Positions 7,918-15,578 of a DNA stretch of 31,867 nucleotides are shown one piece after another. The notes under the pieces were generated by a model. It saw only the letters and a list, made by a program, of their open reading frames with translations, had not been told where the DNA came from and ran no database searches. The stretch lies in contig JBKPHM010000018.1 of assembly GCA_046729855.1 (NCBI GenBank), positions 1 through 31,867 of the forward strand, read 5' to 3'. Each line of letters starts with the position of its first letter. The first letter of the stretch is position 1. The stretch is from DATHSY01 sp046729855 (GTDB taxonomy: Bacteria > Actinomycetota > UBA4738 > HRBIN12). The translations under genes and the position numbers were made by a program.

Positions 7918-8226
7918 CGCCGATCGCGCGGTGCGCGGGTTTACGACCCGGAGAGCTCGACACGCCGATTGCCGCCTCCCAAGCACGCGCTCCGGTCCCT
8001 CGCCAGGCACTGGCGTGAGTTCCGGGGGGTGTTGCGGGCATCCGAGGAGAGGGCCGTGGAGAAGCTCAAGCAGCTGCTCACCTGCGTCGTCGACACGATC
8101 GTCGTGGAGGGCCGTGACCGCATCCAGCCCTACTACTCCGTGCCCGGGGTTCTTACAGTGTTCCCTTCGCGGAGGCGGACGGGAATCGAACCCGCCTGGG
8201 AGCTCTCGCCCCCACACCGGTTTTGA
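7918..8226 (+). pseudogene. Possible C-terminal remnant of a serine recombinase/integrase
   Basis: The frame from 7918 has no start with a good ribosome site. From about 7978 it reads ALRSLARHWREFRGVLRAS, then KLKQLLTCVVDTIVVEG and DRIQPYYSVPGV. The pattern resembles the C-terminal tail of actinobacterial large serine recombinases: an amphipathic helix, then a VVDxIVVEGRDRIxP strand pair. The frame then runs straight through the tRNA-Sec gene and stops in its anticodon region. Integrase genes commonly sit beside the tRNA they target, so the position fits. The catalytic N-terminal resolvase domain is absent. The family call is by eye and modest. It could also be an unrelated fragment. Confidence 0.42.
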
Positions 8227-8261
8227 AGACCGGGGGGCCCACCAGGCGCCCTGACGCCTCC
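8170..8261 (-). tRNA. selC: tRNA-Sec (selenocysteine, anticodon UCA)
   Basis: Read on the minus strand, the 92 bases fold as a selenocysteine tRNA. The 5' strand GGAGGCG pairs with CGCCTCC. The D arm has GGGC/GCCC. The anticodon stem CCGGT/ACCGG encloses the loop CTTCAAA with anticodon TCA, which reads UGA. A long variable arm (TGGGGGC, loop GAGA, GCTCCCA) and a T arm with GGTTCGATTCC complete it. Unusual length, the long extra arm and UCA together identify Sec rather than Ser or Leu. The eighth acceptor pair is a mismatch unless a C before G1 pairs with discriminator G73. CCA is not encoded. selA, selB and a selenoprotein gene are not visible in the window. Confidence 0.92.
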
Positions 8262-8359
8262 GGGACGAGGATACCGAGGGTGTGTGAGCGACGGCGTTCG
8301 CTCGCGTGATCGTCGCCCGGTCCTGTACCTCGGTGCCGTCGCGAAGTAGCGTCCGGCCG

Positions 8360-8812
8360 ATGGAACGCCCGGCCCGGAGGCTCGATCGGCGAGTACTTCT
8401 CCTCTGGTGGACGACATCCGGGGTCGCCACACTCGTCGTGCTGATTGGGCTCGTCGTCTTCGCGGGACCGGCGGCAATGCCGGGAGCGTTCGTCGCCTCG
8501 GTCTCGATCGCCGCTGTCGTCCTGGCGACGGCGCTCCCGGTCGTAGCGTACCGGCGGTGGCGCTACGAGATTCGGGAGCGCGACCTGTTCATCTCCCGAG
8601 GCGCGATCTACCAGACCATCACGTTGATCCCCTTCGACCGGATCCAGTTCGTCGAGACTCGGCAAGGACCGCTCGACCGACTTTTCCGGTTGACGCGACT
8701 GATCGTGTACACGGCGGCGGGGCGCGCGGGGCAGGTCCCCGGGCTCGACGTCGCGGAGGCCGAGTCGGTGCGCGAGGAGCTTTCCAGGGTTGCGGGCGCG
8801 GACACCGTCTGA
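8360..8812 (+). CDS. YdbS-like membrane protein with one bacterial PH (bPH2) domain
   Basis: A 150-residue membrane protein. Two hydrophobic spans (about residues 14-55) are followed by a bPH2 domain that opens with RYEIRERDLFISRGAI. It continues with the typical TLIPFDRIQFVETRQGPLDR and a closing strand IVYTAAG. I chose ATG 8360 because the conserved part begins there; the frame is open from 8306 but those residues look like the tRNA leader. Ribosome-site quality is poor. It overlaps the next gene, a three-PH-domain protein, and the pair matches the widespread ydbS-ydbT arrangement. Their function is poorly understood: membrane-associated, with links to envelope maintenance in some bacteria. 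Confidence 0.85.
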   Translation: MERPARRLDRRVLLLWWTTSGVATLVVLIGLVVFAGPAAMPGAFVASVSIAAVVLATALPVVAYRRWRYEIRERDLFISRGAIYQTITLIPFDRIQFVETRQGPLDRLFRLTRLIVYTAAGRAGQVPGLDVAEAESVREELSRVAGADTV

Positions 8813-10202
8813 CGAGGCGGATCGGCGGCTCGATCCCTCGGCCATCGCCGTCTGGGTCGCCGAAGGTGCCGGACGGGCGGCCCTCCCGCTCGTCGTCCTC
8901 CTGTTCGCCGGTGACAGGTCGGGTGGCGTGTTCGTCGCCGTGCTCGTGGGGCTGGTCGTCCTCGGGTCGGTCCTTCGCTACCTGCGGTTCTCGTACCGGC
9001 TCAAGGACGACGCGCTGATCGTTCAGGGCGGCGTCCTTCAGACGTGGCGCCGAACGATCCCGTTCTCGCGCGTGCAGAGCGTCGATGTCGTGCAGAAGCT
9101 CCGCCACCGCGCGTTCGGGGTCGTCGAGCTCCGGGTCGAGGCGGCGGGCGGTCGCGAGACCGAAGGCGCGCTCGTCGCGTTGCGGCCCGAGGAGGCCGAG
9201 CGCATCCGGAGCCGGCTCCTCGCGCGCACCGGCGTGCCGGCGCGTCCGGACACCTCGATGGCGCCGCTCGCACAGCTGGGTCCCGCGATGCTGCTGCTGG
9301 CGGGGGTCACCGGCGGGCGGGTCGCCGTGGTCGCCGTGCTGCTGGGATACGGGCAGGAGCTCGTCTCCGAGGAGACGGCGTCGCGCTTCTTCGAGCGCGT
9401 CGAAGACCCCGGCGGTCTCCTCGCGCTGCTCGGGATCGTGGCGGTGTTCCTCGCTGTATCCGTCGTGATCTCGATCGTCGCGACGGTGCTCGTCCACTGG
9501 GGATTCACCGTGATGCGCGAGGGCGACCGCCTCGTGATCACGCGAGGTCTCCTCGAACGACGGCGGGCGATCGTGCCGCTCGGTCGCCTCCAGGCGATCC
9601 GGGTCGACGAGAACCTGGTCCGCCTGGCGTTTGGCCTGGCGTCGCTGACCGCCATTACCGCCGGGCAGGCACGACCGTCGCAAGAGGAGCAGGAGACGAA
9701 CCTGCTCCTGCCGGTCGCCCACCGGAGACAGGCGCTCTCGGTGGCGTCGGCCCTGCTCGGCGCCGACGTCGAGGCACTGGTCGGCGGGGTCGATCGTCCG
9801 CCGACTCGCGCGCTCGTGCCGAGGCTGCTCGCCGGGGCCATCCTGGGCGTCGCCGTGGCGGCGATCGGCCTCGCCGTCGCCGGCCGGGCGGGGTGGCTGG
9901 CCGTCCTCGCCGTCCCGGTCTGCCTGGCGCTCGCCGTCGCCTCCTGGCGGATGCTCGGCACCTCGATCGAGCCTCGTTATGCCGTCATGCGCTCCGGTGT
10001 CCTGGTCCGACGGACGTTGCTGGTGCCGGTCGTGAACCGACAGCACCTCTCGGTCACGGTGTCGCCCGTCCAGCGGCTCCTCGGGTTGGCCACCCTCCGG
10101 GTCGCGATCCCGAGAGCCGTCGGCCGGGCGGTCCATCTTCCCCGCGATCGGGCGGCCGCCGGGTTCGCGCTTTTGTCCCGCCCGACATCGACCGATACCT
10201 GA
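8790..10202 (+). CDS. YdbT-like membrane protein with three bPH2 domains
   Basis: A 470-residue integral membrane protein with three bacterial PH domains. The first is at about 60-140 (FSYRLKDDALIVQGG, IPFSRVQSVDV). The second is at about 235-310 (FTVMREGDRLVITRG, IVPLGRLQAIRVDE). The third is at about 395-460 (EPRYAVMRSGVLVRRT). Paired hydrophobic segments precede and separate them, at roughly 28-62, 150-230 and 335-390. The start is a TTG at 8790 inside the end of the upstream YdbS-like gene, a 23-nt overlap that implies coupling. No strong ribosome site is visible, so a start a few codons later is possible. It probably works in a complex with its upstream neighbour at the membrane. Confidence 0.85.
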   Translation: MRARTPSDEADRRLDPSAIAVWVAEGAGRAALPLVVLLFAGDRSGGVFVAVLVGLVVLGSVLRYLRFSYRLKDDALIVQGGVLQTWRRTIPFSRVQSVDVVQKLRHRAFGVVELRVEAAGGRETEGALVALRPEEAERIRSRLLARTGVPARPDTSMAPLAQLGPAMLLLAGVTGGRVAVVAVLLGYGQELVSEETASRFFERVEDPGGLLALLGIVAVFLAVSVVISIVATVLVHWGFTVMREGDRLVITRGLLERRRAIVPLGRLQAIRVDENLVRLAFGLASLTAITAGQARPSQEEQETNLLLPVAHRRQALSVASALLGADVEALVGGVDRPPTRALVPRLLAGAILGVAVAAIGLAVAGRAGWLAVLAVPVCLALAVASWRMLGTSIEPRYAVMRSGVLVRRTLLVPVVNRQHLSVTVSPVQRLLGLATLRVAIPRAVGRAVHLPRDRAAAGFALLSRPTSTDT

Positions 10203-10265
10203 CCGGAACGGCTCGCGCGGGTTCTGCGCGGGGGATTCACGGGGATGTCGGGAGGGTCACCTAGC

Positions 10266-11111
10266 ATGGGGAACGTGGAAGCGGCGTTCTTCGACCTGGA
10301 CAAGACGATCATCTCGCGGTCCAGCTCGTTAGCGCTGTCGCGCCCGATGTACCGCGCGGGCCTCGTCTCGCGCGGCGCGCTCCTGCGCGGGGCGTACGCG
10401 CAGCTCGTCTACCTGCTCGTCGGCGCGGACGAGAAGAAGATGGAGCGCCTCAAGGAGGGCATGCTCGCGCTGACCAAGGGATGGGAGCGTGCTCAGGTTG
10501 AGAGGCTGGTCGAGGACGTCATCATCGAGGTGATCGACCCGTTCGTATTCCAGGAGGCGCTCGACCTGATCGAGCTCCACCGCTCGGAGGGCCGGCGGGT
10601 TTACATCGTGTCGTCCTCGCCCGAGGAGGTCGTGCGGCCGCTCGCGCGGCACTTCCGCGTGTCCGGCGTCATCGCCACCCGCGCCAAGGTGGTGGAGGGT
10701 CGGTACACGGGCGAGCTCGAGTTCTACTGTGCGGGGGAGGCCAAGGCCCAGGCGATCCGCAGGCTTGCCGAACGCGTCGGGATCACTCTCGAGGGGTCAT
10801 ACGCGTACTCGGACTCGATCAGCGACATCCCGATGCTCGAGCTGGTCGGGCACCCGGTCGCCGTCAACCCGGATCGGGAGCTCCGGCGCGAGGCCGAGAC
10901 CCGCGGGTGGGACATCCGGCTGTTCCGCCGGCCGGTCCGTCTGCGGACGCGGATCGTCACCGCAGCGTCAAAGCCGCAGACGCAGATCGCGGCGGGCGCC
11001 GTCGCGGCCGGGGCGATGCTCGCCATTTTCGCGTGGGTGGTCATCCGCTCGCGCCGCCGCCCGGCCGCGTCCGGCTCGAGCCCTGCGCGCGAGCTCACCC
11101 GATCGGGGTAG
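10266..11111 (+). CDS. HAD-IB family phosphatase (SerB-like) with C-terminal membrane anchor
   Basis: A 281-residue haloacid-dehalogenase-type hydrolase. Motif I is FFDLDKT, with nucleophile Asp10 and acid Asp12. Motif II is VSSSPEE around Ser117. Motif III Lys is near 160, and motif IV is YSDSISDIPML (Asp183, Asp187). This HAD-IB subgroup contains phosphoserine-phosphatase-like enzymes and lysophosphatidate/glycerophosphate phosphatases, so the substrate is not settled by sequence. A hydrophobic segment at about 241-260 followed by RSRRRP is probably a membrane anchor, which SerB itself lacks. I chose ATG 10266 because GGGAGG lies 10 nt upstream; ATG 10245 is an alternative. It follows the PH-domain pair on the same strand with a 63-nt gap. 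Confidence 0.88.
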   Translation: MGNVEAAFFDLDKTIISRSSSLALSRPMYRAGLVSRGALLRGAYAQLVYLLVGADEKKMERLKEGMLALTKGWERAQVERLVEDVIIEVIDPFVFQEALDLIELHRSEGRRVYIVSSSPEEVVRPLARHFRVSGVIATRAKVVEGRYTGELEFYCAGEAKAQAIRRLAERVGITLEGSYAYSDSISDIPMLELVGHPVAVNPDRELRREAETRGWDIRLFRRPVRLRTRIVTAASKPQTQIAAGAVAAGAMLAIFAWVVIRSRRRPAASGSSPARELTRSG

Positions 11112-11136
11112 GATCGGATCGTCGCCGAGAGGTGAC

Positions 11137-11256
11137 CGCGAAGGGAGCAGGAACCCACGCGCGTCTTGCCGCGGGAGGCATGCTCCGGAGCGCGCCGGCA
11201 GACCGACGGGCTCCCGAGCGGGTGCAGACAGCGCATGATCGGCTGCTCCCTTCGCG
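11137..11256. ncRNA. Candidate structured RNA closed by a perfect 14-bp inverted repeat
   Basis: CGCGAAGGGAGCAG at 11137-11150 is exactly complementary to CTGCTCCCTTCGCG at 11243-11256. Nested inside are ACCC/GGGT, GTC(T)TGCCG/CGGCAGAC, a GAG-CTC hairpin and GGG-CCC, giving a branched fold of about 120 nt. It sits between two convergent genes, the phosphatase and the M15 peptidase, so it is not a leader of either. It does not match the conserved cores I know for SRP RNA, RNase P, tmRNA, cobalamin or c-di-AMP riboswitches. It may be a free-standing small RNA or an elaborate bidirectional terminator. Strand is unknown. Confidence 0.4.
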
Positions 11257-11286
11257 TGTGTCTGGGCGGACACGCCGTAGTCGTGA

Positions 11287-12495
11287 TCAGTCGCTGGGCG
11301 GGCGCCGGTACTCGAAGTGCATCCCGTCGGGCGTGATGAAGCGGCCGCCCCAGATGAACCCCCACTGCTCGAAGATCTCGACCATCCGCTCGTCCTGGGT
11401 CGGTGTCGCACCGAACACGTTCTGCGGCGCGTTGATGTCGACGGCGATGCCCCACGAGTGGTGCGAGATGCCGGCGCTCGGGTCCCGGTTGAGGTAGCGA
11501 GCGGCGAAGCAGCCCGAGTAGCTGTCGATCGTGTCGGCGAGGCCTTCCTCGATCAGCTGGTGGATCGCGCCGCGGAGCTGCGGGAAGAGCGCCACGTTGC
11601 ACGTCACGCGTCCGAGCAGCGGAACCAGCCGCGTGTCGATGTGCTCACGGAGCCATCCCCGGTCGACGTCGAGCCATCCGTACCGTCCCGGCTCGGGGCG
11701 TGCCGCGAACTCGCCGAACAGCAGCTTGATCTGCACCGGGGGCAGCACCGCGTCGCCGTGACGGAAGTACGGCGTCTCCCCGGGCGCGCGGACCTGCAGG
11801 GGCACGCCAGGAGGGATGATCGACCGTACGTCATTCCGGATCCGCTGCTCCTGCGGCTCGCCGTTCGGCTGGATCAGCGCATACCGGTCGTGGGTAACGC
11901 CCAGCTTGCTCCCGACGTCCCGGGAGACGAGCAGCTCGTGGGCCCCGAGCAGCTCGTCGGGCAGGATCGCGGCGATCTCCACCTCGACCCCCGCGAAGTG
12001 CAGGACGGCGCCTGGTCCGAGCCGCCTCAGCTTGGCGCTGCTCTCACCGAGGACGCCCCGGCCATCGTCGAGGTCGACGACCACGCCGCGGTCGGCGGGT
12101 GGAAGGAACGGCGCGTACGCGAAGGGATCGACCGCCGCGACCTCGAGCGGGATCGCGAACGGACCTTGCGGATCGTCGAAGACGCGCCCGTCCGCGGACA
12201 CCGACCGCGTCATCCACGTGTTGTCGCTCGCGACGACGACGACACGCTTGATAGACCCGAGCGACGCCGCCCTCGAACCGAACGTCGAGGGCAGTCCCCC
12301 CGCGGTCCACGCGAGAAATGTCGCGGGAGGCTCTGGCACGGTCGCCGGGGCCGGAGCCTGCGTCGACAGCACGTCGGTTCCCTCGCCGGGGACGGGTCGG
12401 CCGGCGCTCTGCACGGCCATCGTGAGCACCGCGCCGATCACGAACCCCGCGATGCCGCCGGCCGCGACGGGGACGACCCGTCCCACGATCCTCAT
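11287..12495 (-). CDS. Membrane-anchored M15-family D,D-carboxypeptidase/endopeptidase
   Basis: A 402-residue envelope protein. A hydrophobic N-terminal anchor at about 5-30 is followed by a Pro/Ala-rich linker and a long uncharacterised middle region (70-300). The C-terminal zinc peptidase domain carries the M15 signature SHHSWGIAVD, with ligands His346 and Asp353, and HFEYR with the third ligand His393. Such enzymes cut peptidoglycan stem peptides. The start at ATG 12495 overlaps the stop of the upstream anti-sigma gene by 4 nt (ATGA), so it is co-translated in the sigma/anti-sigma operon. The frame extends upstream to 12627, but that is inside the neighbouring gene. The middle region has no family I recognise. 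Confidence 0.85.
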   Translation of the reverse strand: MRIVGRVVPVAAGGIAGFVIGAVLTMAVQSAGRPVPGEGTDVLSTQAPAPATVPEPPATFLAWTAGGLPSTFGSRAASLGSIKRVVVVASDNTWMTRSVSADGRVFDDPQGPFAIPLEVAAVDPFAYAPFLPPADRGVVVDLDDGRGVLGESSAKLRRLGPGAVLHFAGVEVEIAAILPDELLGAHELLVSRDVGSKLGVTHDRYALIQPNGEPQEQRIRNDVRSIIPPGVPLQVRAPGETPYFRHGDAVLPPVQIKLLFGEFAARPEPGRYGWLDVDRGWLREHIDTRLVPLLGRVTCNVALFPQLRGAIHQLIEEGLADTIDSYSGCFAARYLNRDPSAGISHHSWGIAVDINAPQNVFGATPTQDERMVEIFEQWGFIWGGRFITPDGMHFEYRRPPSD

Positions 12496-14456
12496 CCCGG
12501 ATCGTCCCCACCCTGGTCGATCGAGGCCGCGATCACGAGCAGCAGATCGAGCGAGGCGCCTTCCGCGTCGAGCGAGTGGTACACGCCGTGGTCGACCCAC
12601 TCCAGCCGGGAGCCGCTGGGCGTCCACCGCCCGACGACCGTGTCATCGATGCGGACGAGGTCTTGCTCGGCGGACGACGCCGGAGGCAGCTCGTCGCCGA
12701 GCTCCTCGTGCAGGCGAATGGGCCCACGCAGGAACGCGGCATCGCGATGCTGGAAGTACACGTTCACCGCGACGGAGTCGTCGATGAGCACGATCTCCGC
12801 GCTCGCGAGGACGTATCCGGGCGGGATCTCCTCCGGGAGCGCGATGTCGAACGGCGCCTCGTCGATCGCCTCGTCGAGCGAGACGCGCTCGGCTACGCCT
12901 TCGCCGGACCGGCGGACGAACCATGTGCGTGGCGCCGGCAGGCCAGTGACCGGCAGGGAGGCGGCCGCCTCGAGCAGCTCGGCACGCGGCAGGTTCGTCT
13001 CGACGACGACGTCGCCGTCCTCGGTATGGAGCGTCACCCGCCGGCCGTGCGCCGGGGTCGCCGGCTCGTAGTAGCCGACACCGCCGTTCGTCAGTAGGAC
13101 CTCCTCGGCGTGGAGCGCGACCCGTTCGAACAGCGACCCATCCGTGGTGGGACCGGTCTCGCCGAGGTTCAGCCACGACAGCCCGCTCGTGTACGTGAAG
13201 ACCGTCGGGGGAGCGTCCGTGGCCGCGTCGCCCTCCGGAGTCGTGACACGATACAGGTCGAGCCCGCCCACCTCGTCGGCCGGCTCGAAGCCCGTCTTTT
13301 CGCGGACCTTGTCGAGCGGGATCGGTTGTGCTCCCTCATCCTCAGCGCCGGAGACGTCGGGGATTCTGAAGGTCGCCGCGGGCGGCGGCGTCGTGTCGAT
13401 GTCGACCGCCATCACATCGAAGATCGAAAACCGGGCTACCTCGTCGGCGAGTCCGAACCGAAGCTCCCACTCGTCGCGGACGTGACTTCCAGCGGGGTAG
13501 ACCGTGTAGCGGAGCGGGAACCAGTTCTTCGCGTCGAGCCAGAGCTCCACGCGGTCGCCGGGGAAGAACGGCCGCCATGAGCCGCCGATCGACAGGAACG
13601 GGAAAAGCGGCCGCGCGCGCTCGTACGGCAGCTCCACGCCGATCGCCGCGCGGCCGAGGACGGTCTTCCGACCGAGCACCCGGACCTCCGTCGCGTCGAC
13701 GAGCGTCGTCACCGGCATCACCAGGTCGGTCGCCGTCGCGGTGCCCGAGAACGGCGTTCGGCCGCGCACGACGGTCTCGCGTGGAGGGCAGGGCCCGACG
13801 GGACACGGCGAGGGCGTCTGGGTGTACGATTCGCCGCCGTTCACGATGTACCGGATGTCGTCGGGCGTCGCCTTTGGGCCTGCCATCGAGAGATCCACCA
13901 CGTCGAGGCGGAAGCGCTCTGGCGCGCGAAACCACACGCTCATCGTCAGCTTCCGCACCTGGTCATGGCGGCGCGGGTCGTGCTCGGTCATCACGAACTC
14001 CGCGTGGTAGGCGTCCACGTGCGTGGCCGCTTCGGCCACACTCGATGAGACGTTCGCCGCCGCGATCCCGGGCCCGGGCGGCGTGGCGCCCTGCCAAGGG
14101 CCGCCGACTGTCAGGCTCCCGGCGAGCAGGCCCACGACGAGCGCGGCGGCGAGCGAAGCGAGCCGCCGCGCGGACGCGACCGGCCGGCGGGGCCAGAGCA
14201 CGGCGACACGGCTCCGGTGTGACGCGCCGGAGTCCGCGTCGGCCTCGACGGCGGCCATGATCGGCTCGACGAGGTCGGGGACGGCGGGTGCGAGCGCGAT
14301 CCGCGACGACTCGCGTAGGCGCCACGCCGCAGCCTCGAACGACCGGCACCCCGCGCACGTCGAGAGATGCTCCTCGAGCGCGCTGGCGCGACGGCCCCGT
14401 AGGTGTTGGCCGTCGAGGCGCTCGGAGACCGCCTCGCGGGCGCCGTCACACCGCAC
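12492..14456 (-). CDS. Transmembrane anti-sigma factor with RseB/LolA-like extracytoplasmic domain
   Basis: A 654-residue protein that should hold the adjacent ECF sigma factor inactive. The cytoplasmic zinc-binding anti-sigma domain shows HLSTCAGC (His30, Cys34, Cys37), the HxxxCxxC signature. A membrane span lies at about 97-118. Outside the membrane, residues 130-350 look like the curved beta-sheet of LolA/RseB-type proteins (VWFRAPERFRLDVVD, ELWLDAKNWFPLRYTVYP). A further module resembling the RseB/MucB C-terminal part follows (about 480-650). In proteobacteria the anti-sigma and RseB are separate proteins; here they appear fused. The start is GTG 14456, overlapping the sigma gene stop by 11 nt. 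The signal is unknown but probably an envelope state or lipid. Confidence 0.8.
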   Translation of the reverse strand: MRCDGAREAVSERLDGQHLRGRRASALEEHLSTCAGCRSFEAAAWRLRESSRIALAPAVPDLVEPIMAAVEADADSGASHRSRVAVLWPRRPVASARRLASLAAALVVGLLAGSLTVGGPWQGATPPGPGIAAANVSSSVAEAATHVDAYHAEFVMTEHDPRRHDQVRKLTMSVWFRAPERFRLDVVDLSMAGPKATPDDIRYIVNGGESYTQTPSPCPVGPCPPRETVVRGRTPFSGTATATDLVMPVTTLVDATEVRVLGRKTVLGRAAIGVELPYERARPLFPFLSIGGSWRPFFPGDRVELWLDAKNWFPLRYTVYPAGSHVRDEWELRFGLADEVARFSIFDVMAVDIDTTPPPAATFRIPDVSGAEDEGAQPIPLDKVREKTGFEPADEVGGLDLYRVTTPEGDAATDAPPTVFTYTSGLSWLNLGETGPTTDGSLFERVALHAEEVLLTNGGVGYYEPATPAHGRRVTLHTEDGDVVVETNLPRAELLEAAASLPVTGLPAPRTWFVRRSGEGVAERVSLDEAIDEAPFDIALPEEIPPGYVLASAEIVLIDDSVAVNVYFQHRDAAFLRGPIRLHEELGDELPPASSAEQDLVRIDDTVVGRWTPSGSRLEWVDHGVYHSLDAEGASLDLLLVIAASIDQGGDDPG

Positions 14457-14973
14457 CGGCGTCCTCCTCGTCGAGCGCGAGCGCCCGGATCATCGCCTGT
14501 CGGGCCCTGTGCATGCGGCTTTTCACCGTGCCCACCCGGACCTTCAGGACGTCGGCCGCCTCCTGATACGAGAGCCCGAAGACCTCGATCAGCAGGAACG
14601 GCTCGCGGTGCTCGGGGGACACGGCGGCGAGCGCGGCCTCGATCTCAAGCCGGGCCTGGGCGTCGGGCGGCCCGAGCGGCGGCGGCGGCTCCTTCGCCGC
14701 CTGGCTGGTCCGCTGGCGGAGGGCGTCCATCGCGCAGTTACGCGCGATGCGGAACAGCCAGCTGGTGAACCGGGAGTCGCCGCGGAAGGTCCGTAGGAAG
14801 CGGAAGGCGCGCAGGAAGGCCTCTTGGGTCACGTCGTCGGCCATCGATCGGTCTCGGGTGAAGTGGTATGCGAATCGCCACACGTCGGCCTGGTAGGCCC
14901 GGACGAGATCCTCGAACGCGCCGAGGTCGCCCTCCCGTGCGCGGGCGAGCGTTCGAGGGTCGGGGTCCTGCAC
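14446..14973 (-). CDS. ECF-type RNA polymerase sigma factor
   Basis: A 175-residue extracytoplasmic-function sigma factor. Region 2 runs from LARAREGDLGAFEDLV to TQEAFLRAFRFL and WLFRIARNCAMDALR. Region 4 runs from LAAVSPEHREPFLLIEVFGLSYQEAADVL to VGTVKSRMHRAR. The Pro-rich linker between them is short. I prefer GTG 14973, which is preceded by GAGAGGGG at 5 nt; the frame is open to 15033 but those residues lack family similarity. It is first in an overlapping operon with its anti-sigma factor and an M15 peptidase, so it probably controls envelope genes including its own operon. I could not confirm a -35/-10 of ECF type in the short upstream region. Confidence 0.93.
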   Translation of the reverse strand: MQDPDPRTLARAREGDLGAFEDLVRAYQADVWRFAYHFTRDRSMADDVTQEAFLRAFRFLRTFRGDSRFTSWLFRIARNCAMDALRQRTSQAAKEPPPPLGPPDAQARLEIEAALAAVSPEHREPFLLIEVFGLSYQEAADVLKVRVGTVKSRMHRARQAMIRALALDEEDAGAV

Positions 14974-15156
14974 CTGGCCCCTCTCATCCCTGCTGGACAA
15001 CCAAAGACTAGGCCGCCCAGGTCCGCGGCGCACCGTCAGGCGCGGGCGGCCGGCGGCTCCCTCCTTCCGGGGTCGGGCCCGGGCGCTCAGGCCGGGCCGG
15101 CGGGACGCTCCACCGCCCGTACGACCGGCCGAGCCAGGCAGAGGTTCCGGCGGAGG

Positions 15157-15474
15157 TCAGCCGGAGAGGCGGGACGAGGGGTGCTCGAGGCGCTCAGCCA
15201 GGCGCTCGGCGCGGACGGCCGCCTCCCCGGTGCGGCCCGCGGACACGGCGCCGGTGATCGCCAGCAGCTCGGTCTCGACCCTGGCGGAGATGCGTCGGTG
15301 GCCCGAGCGCATGGCACGCTCGATCCGGCGTACGGCGGTGTCCAGCCGCGTCACGGCCGTGGGGCGCTCGTCCGCGGTCGGCTCCGGGCGACCCTCGGGG
15401 TCGACCAACCGGCCCTGTGCCGGCAGGCCCTGGCGGCGCGCCCGCCACGCCTGGATGTCGACGACCTGTCCCAT
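15157..15474 (-). CDS. Small hypothetical protein (105 aa)
   Basis: The frame starting at ATG 15474 begins GQVVDIQAWRARRQG, the style of many short actinobacterial cytoplasmic proteins. It continues with a charged helix-rich region (LDTAVRRIERAMRSG, VRAERLAERLEH). No membrane span, signal peptide or metal motif is visible. The upstream ribosome site is weak. The frame extends to 15558, but the added residues (Arg/Pro-rich) are probably not translated. It stands alone between the sigma operon and the divergent coiled-coil protein. I do not recognise a family. Confidence 0.6.
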   Translation of the reverse strand: MGQVVDIQAWRARRQGLPAQGRLVDPEGRPEPTADERPTAVTRLDTAVRRIERAMRSGHRRISARVETELLAITGAVSAGRTGEAAVRAERLAERLEHPSSRLSG

Positions 15475-15578
15475 CGCAGCGAAGCGTAGACCGGGCCACC
15501 GACATTTCCTCGGAAGCTCGGACCCGAAGCGCGGCCGGCGCGGTCTCCTCCTGTGCACCCGACGGCTGGGAGGGGGTG

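Noticed and set aside
8153..8845. Minus-strand frames across tRNA-Sec and the YdbS-like gene
   Set aside because: They translate the tRNA and the antisense of a membrane protein. The VRFPSAS-type ending is the usual artefact of tRNA read-through.
8619..10136. 505-codon minus-strand frame opposite the YdbT-like gene
   Set aside because: Composition is Arg/Asp/His-rich, typical of an antisense frame of a membrane protein in GC-rich DNA; the plus frame has clear PH-domain motifs.
11137..11256. SRP (4.5S) RNA at the inverted repeat, because the minus strand reads GAAGGGAGCAGCC
   Set aside because: The string resembles the SRP helix 8 strand, but the partner bases (CAGGxCCGG) are missing, and the string instead pairs with its own distant complement.
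11317..13071. 584-codon plus-strand frame opposite the M15 and anti-sigma genes
   Set aside because: It is rich in Arg, Asp and His with no motif, while the minus strand encodes overlapping genes with catalytic signatures.
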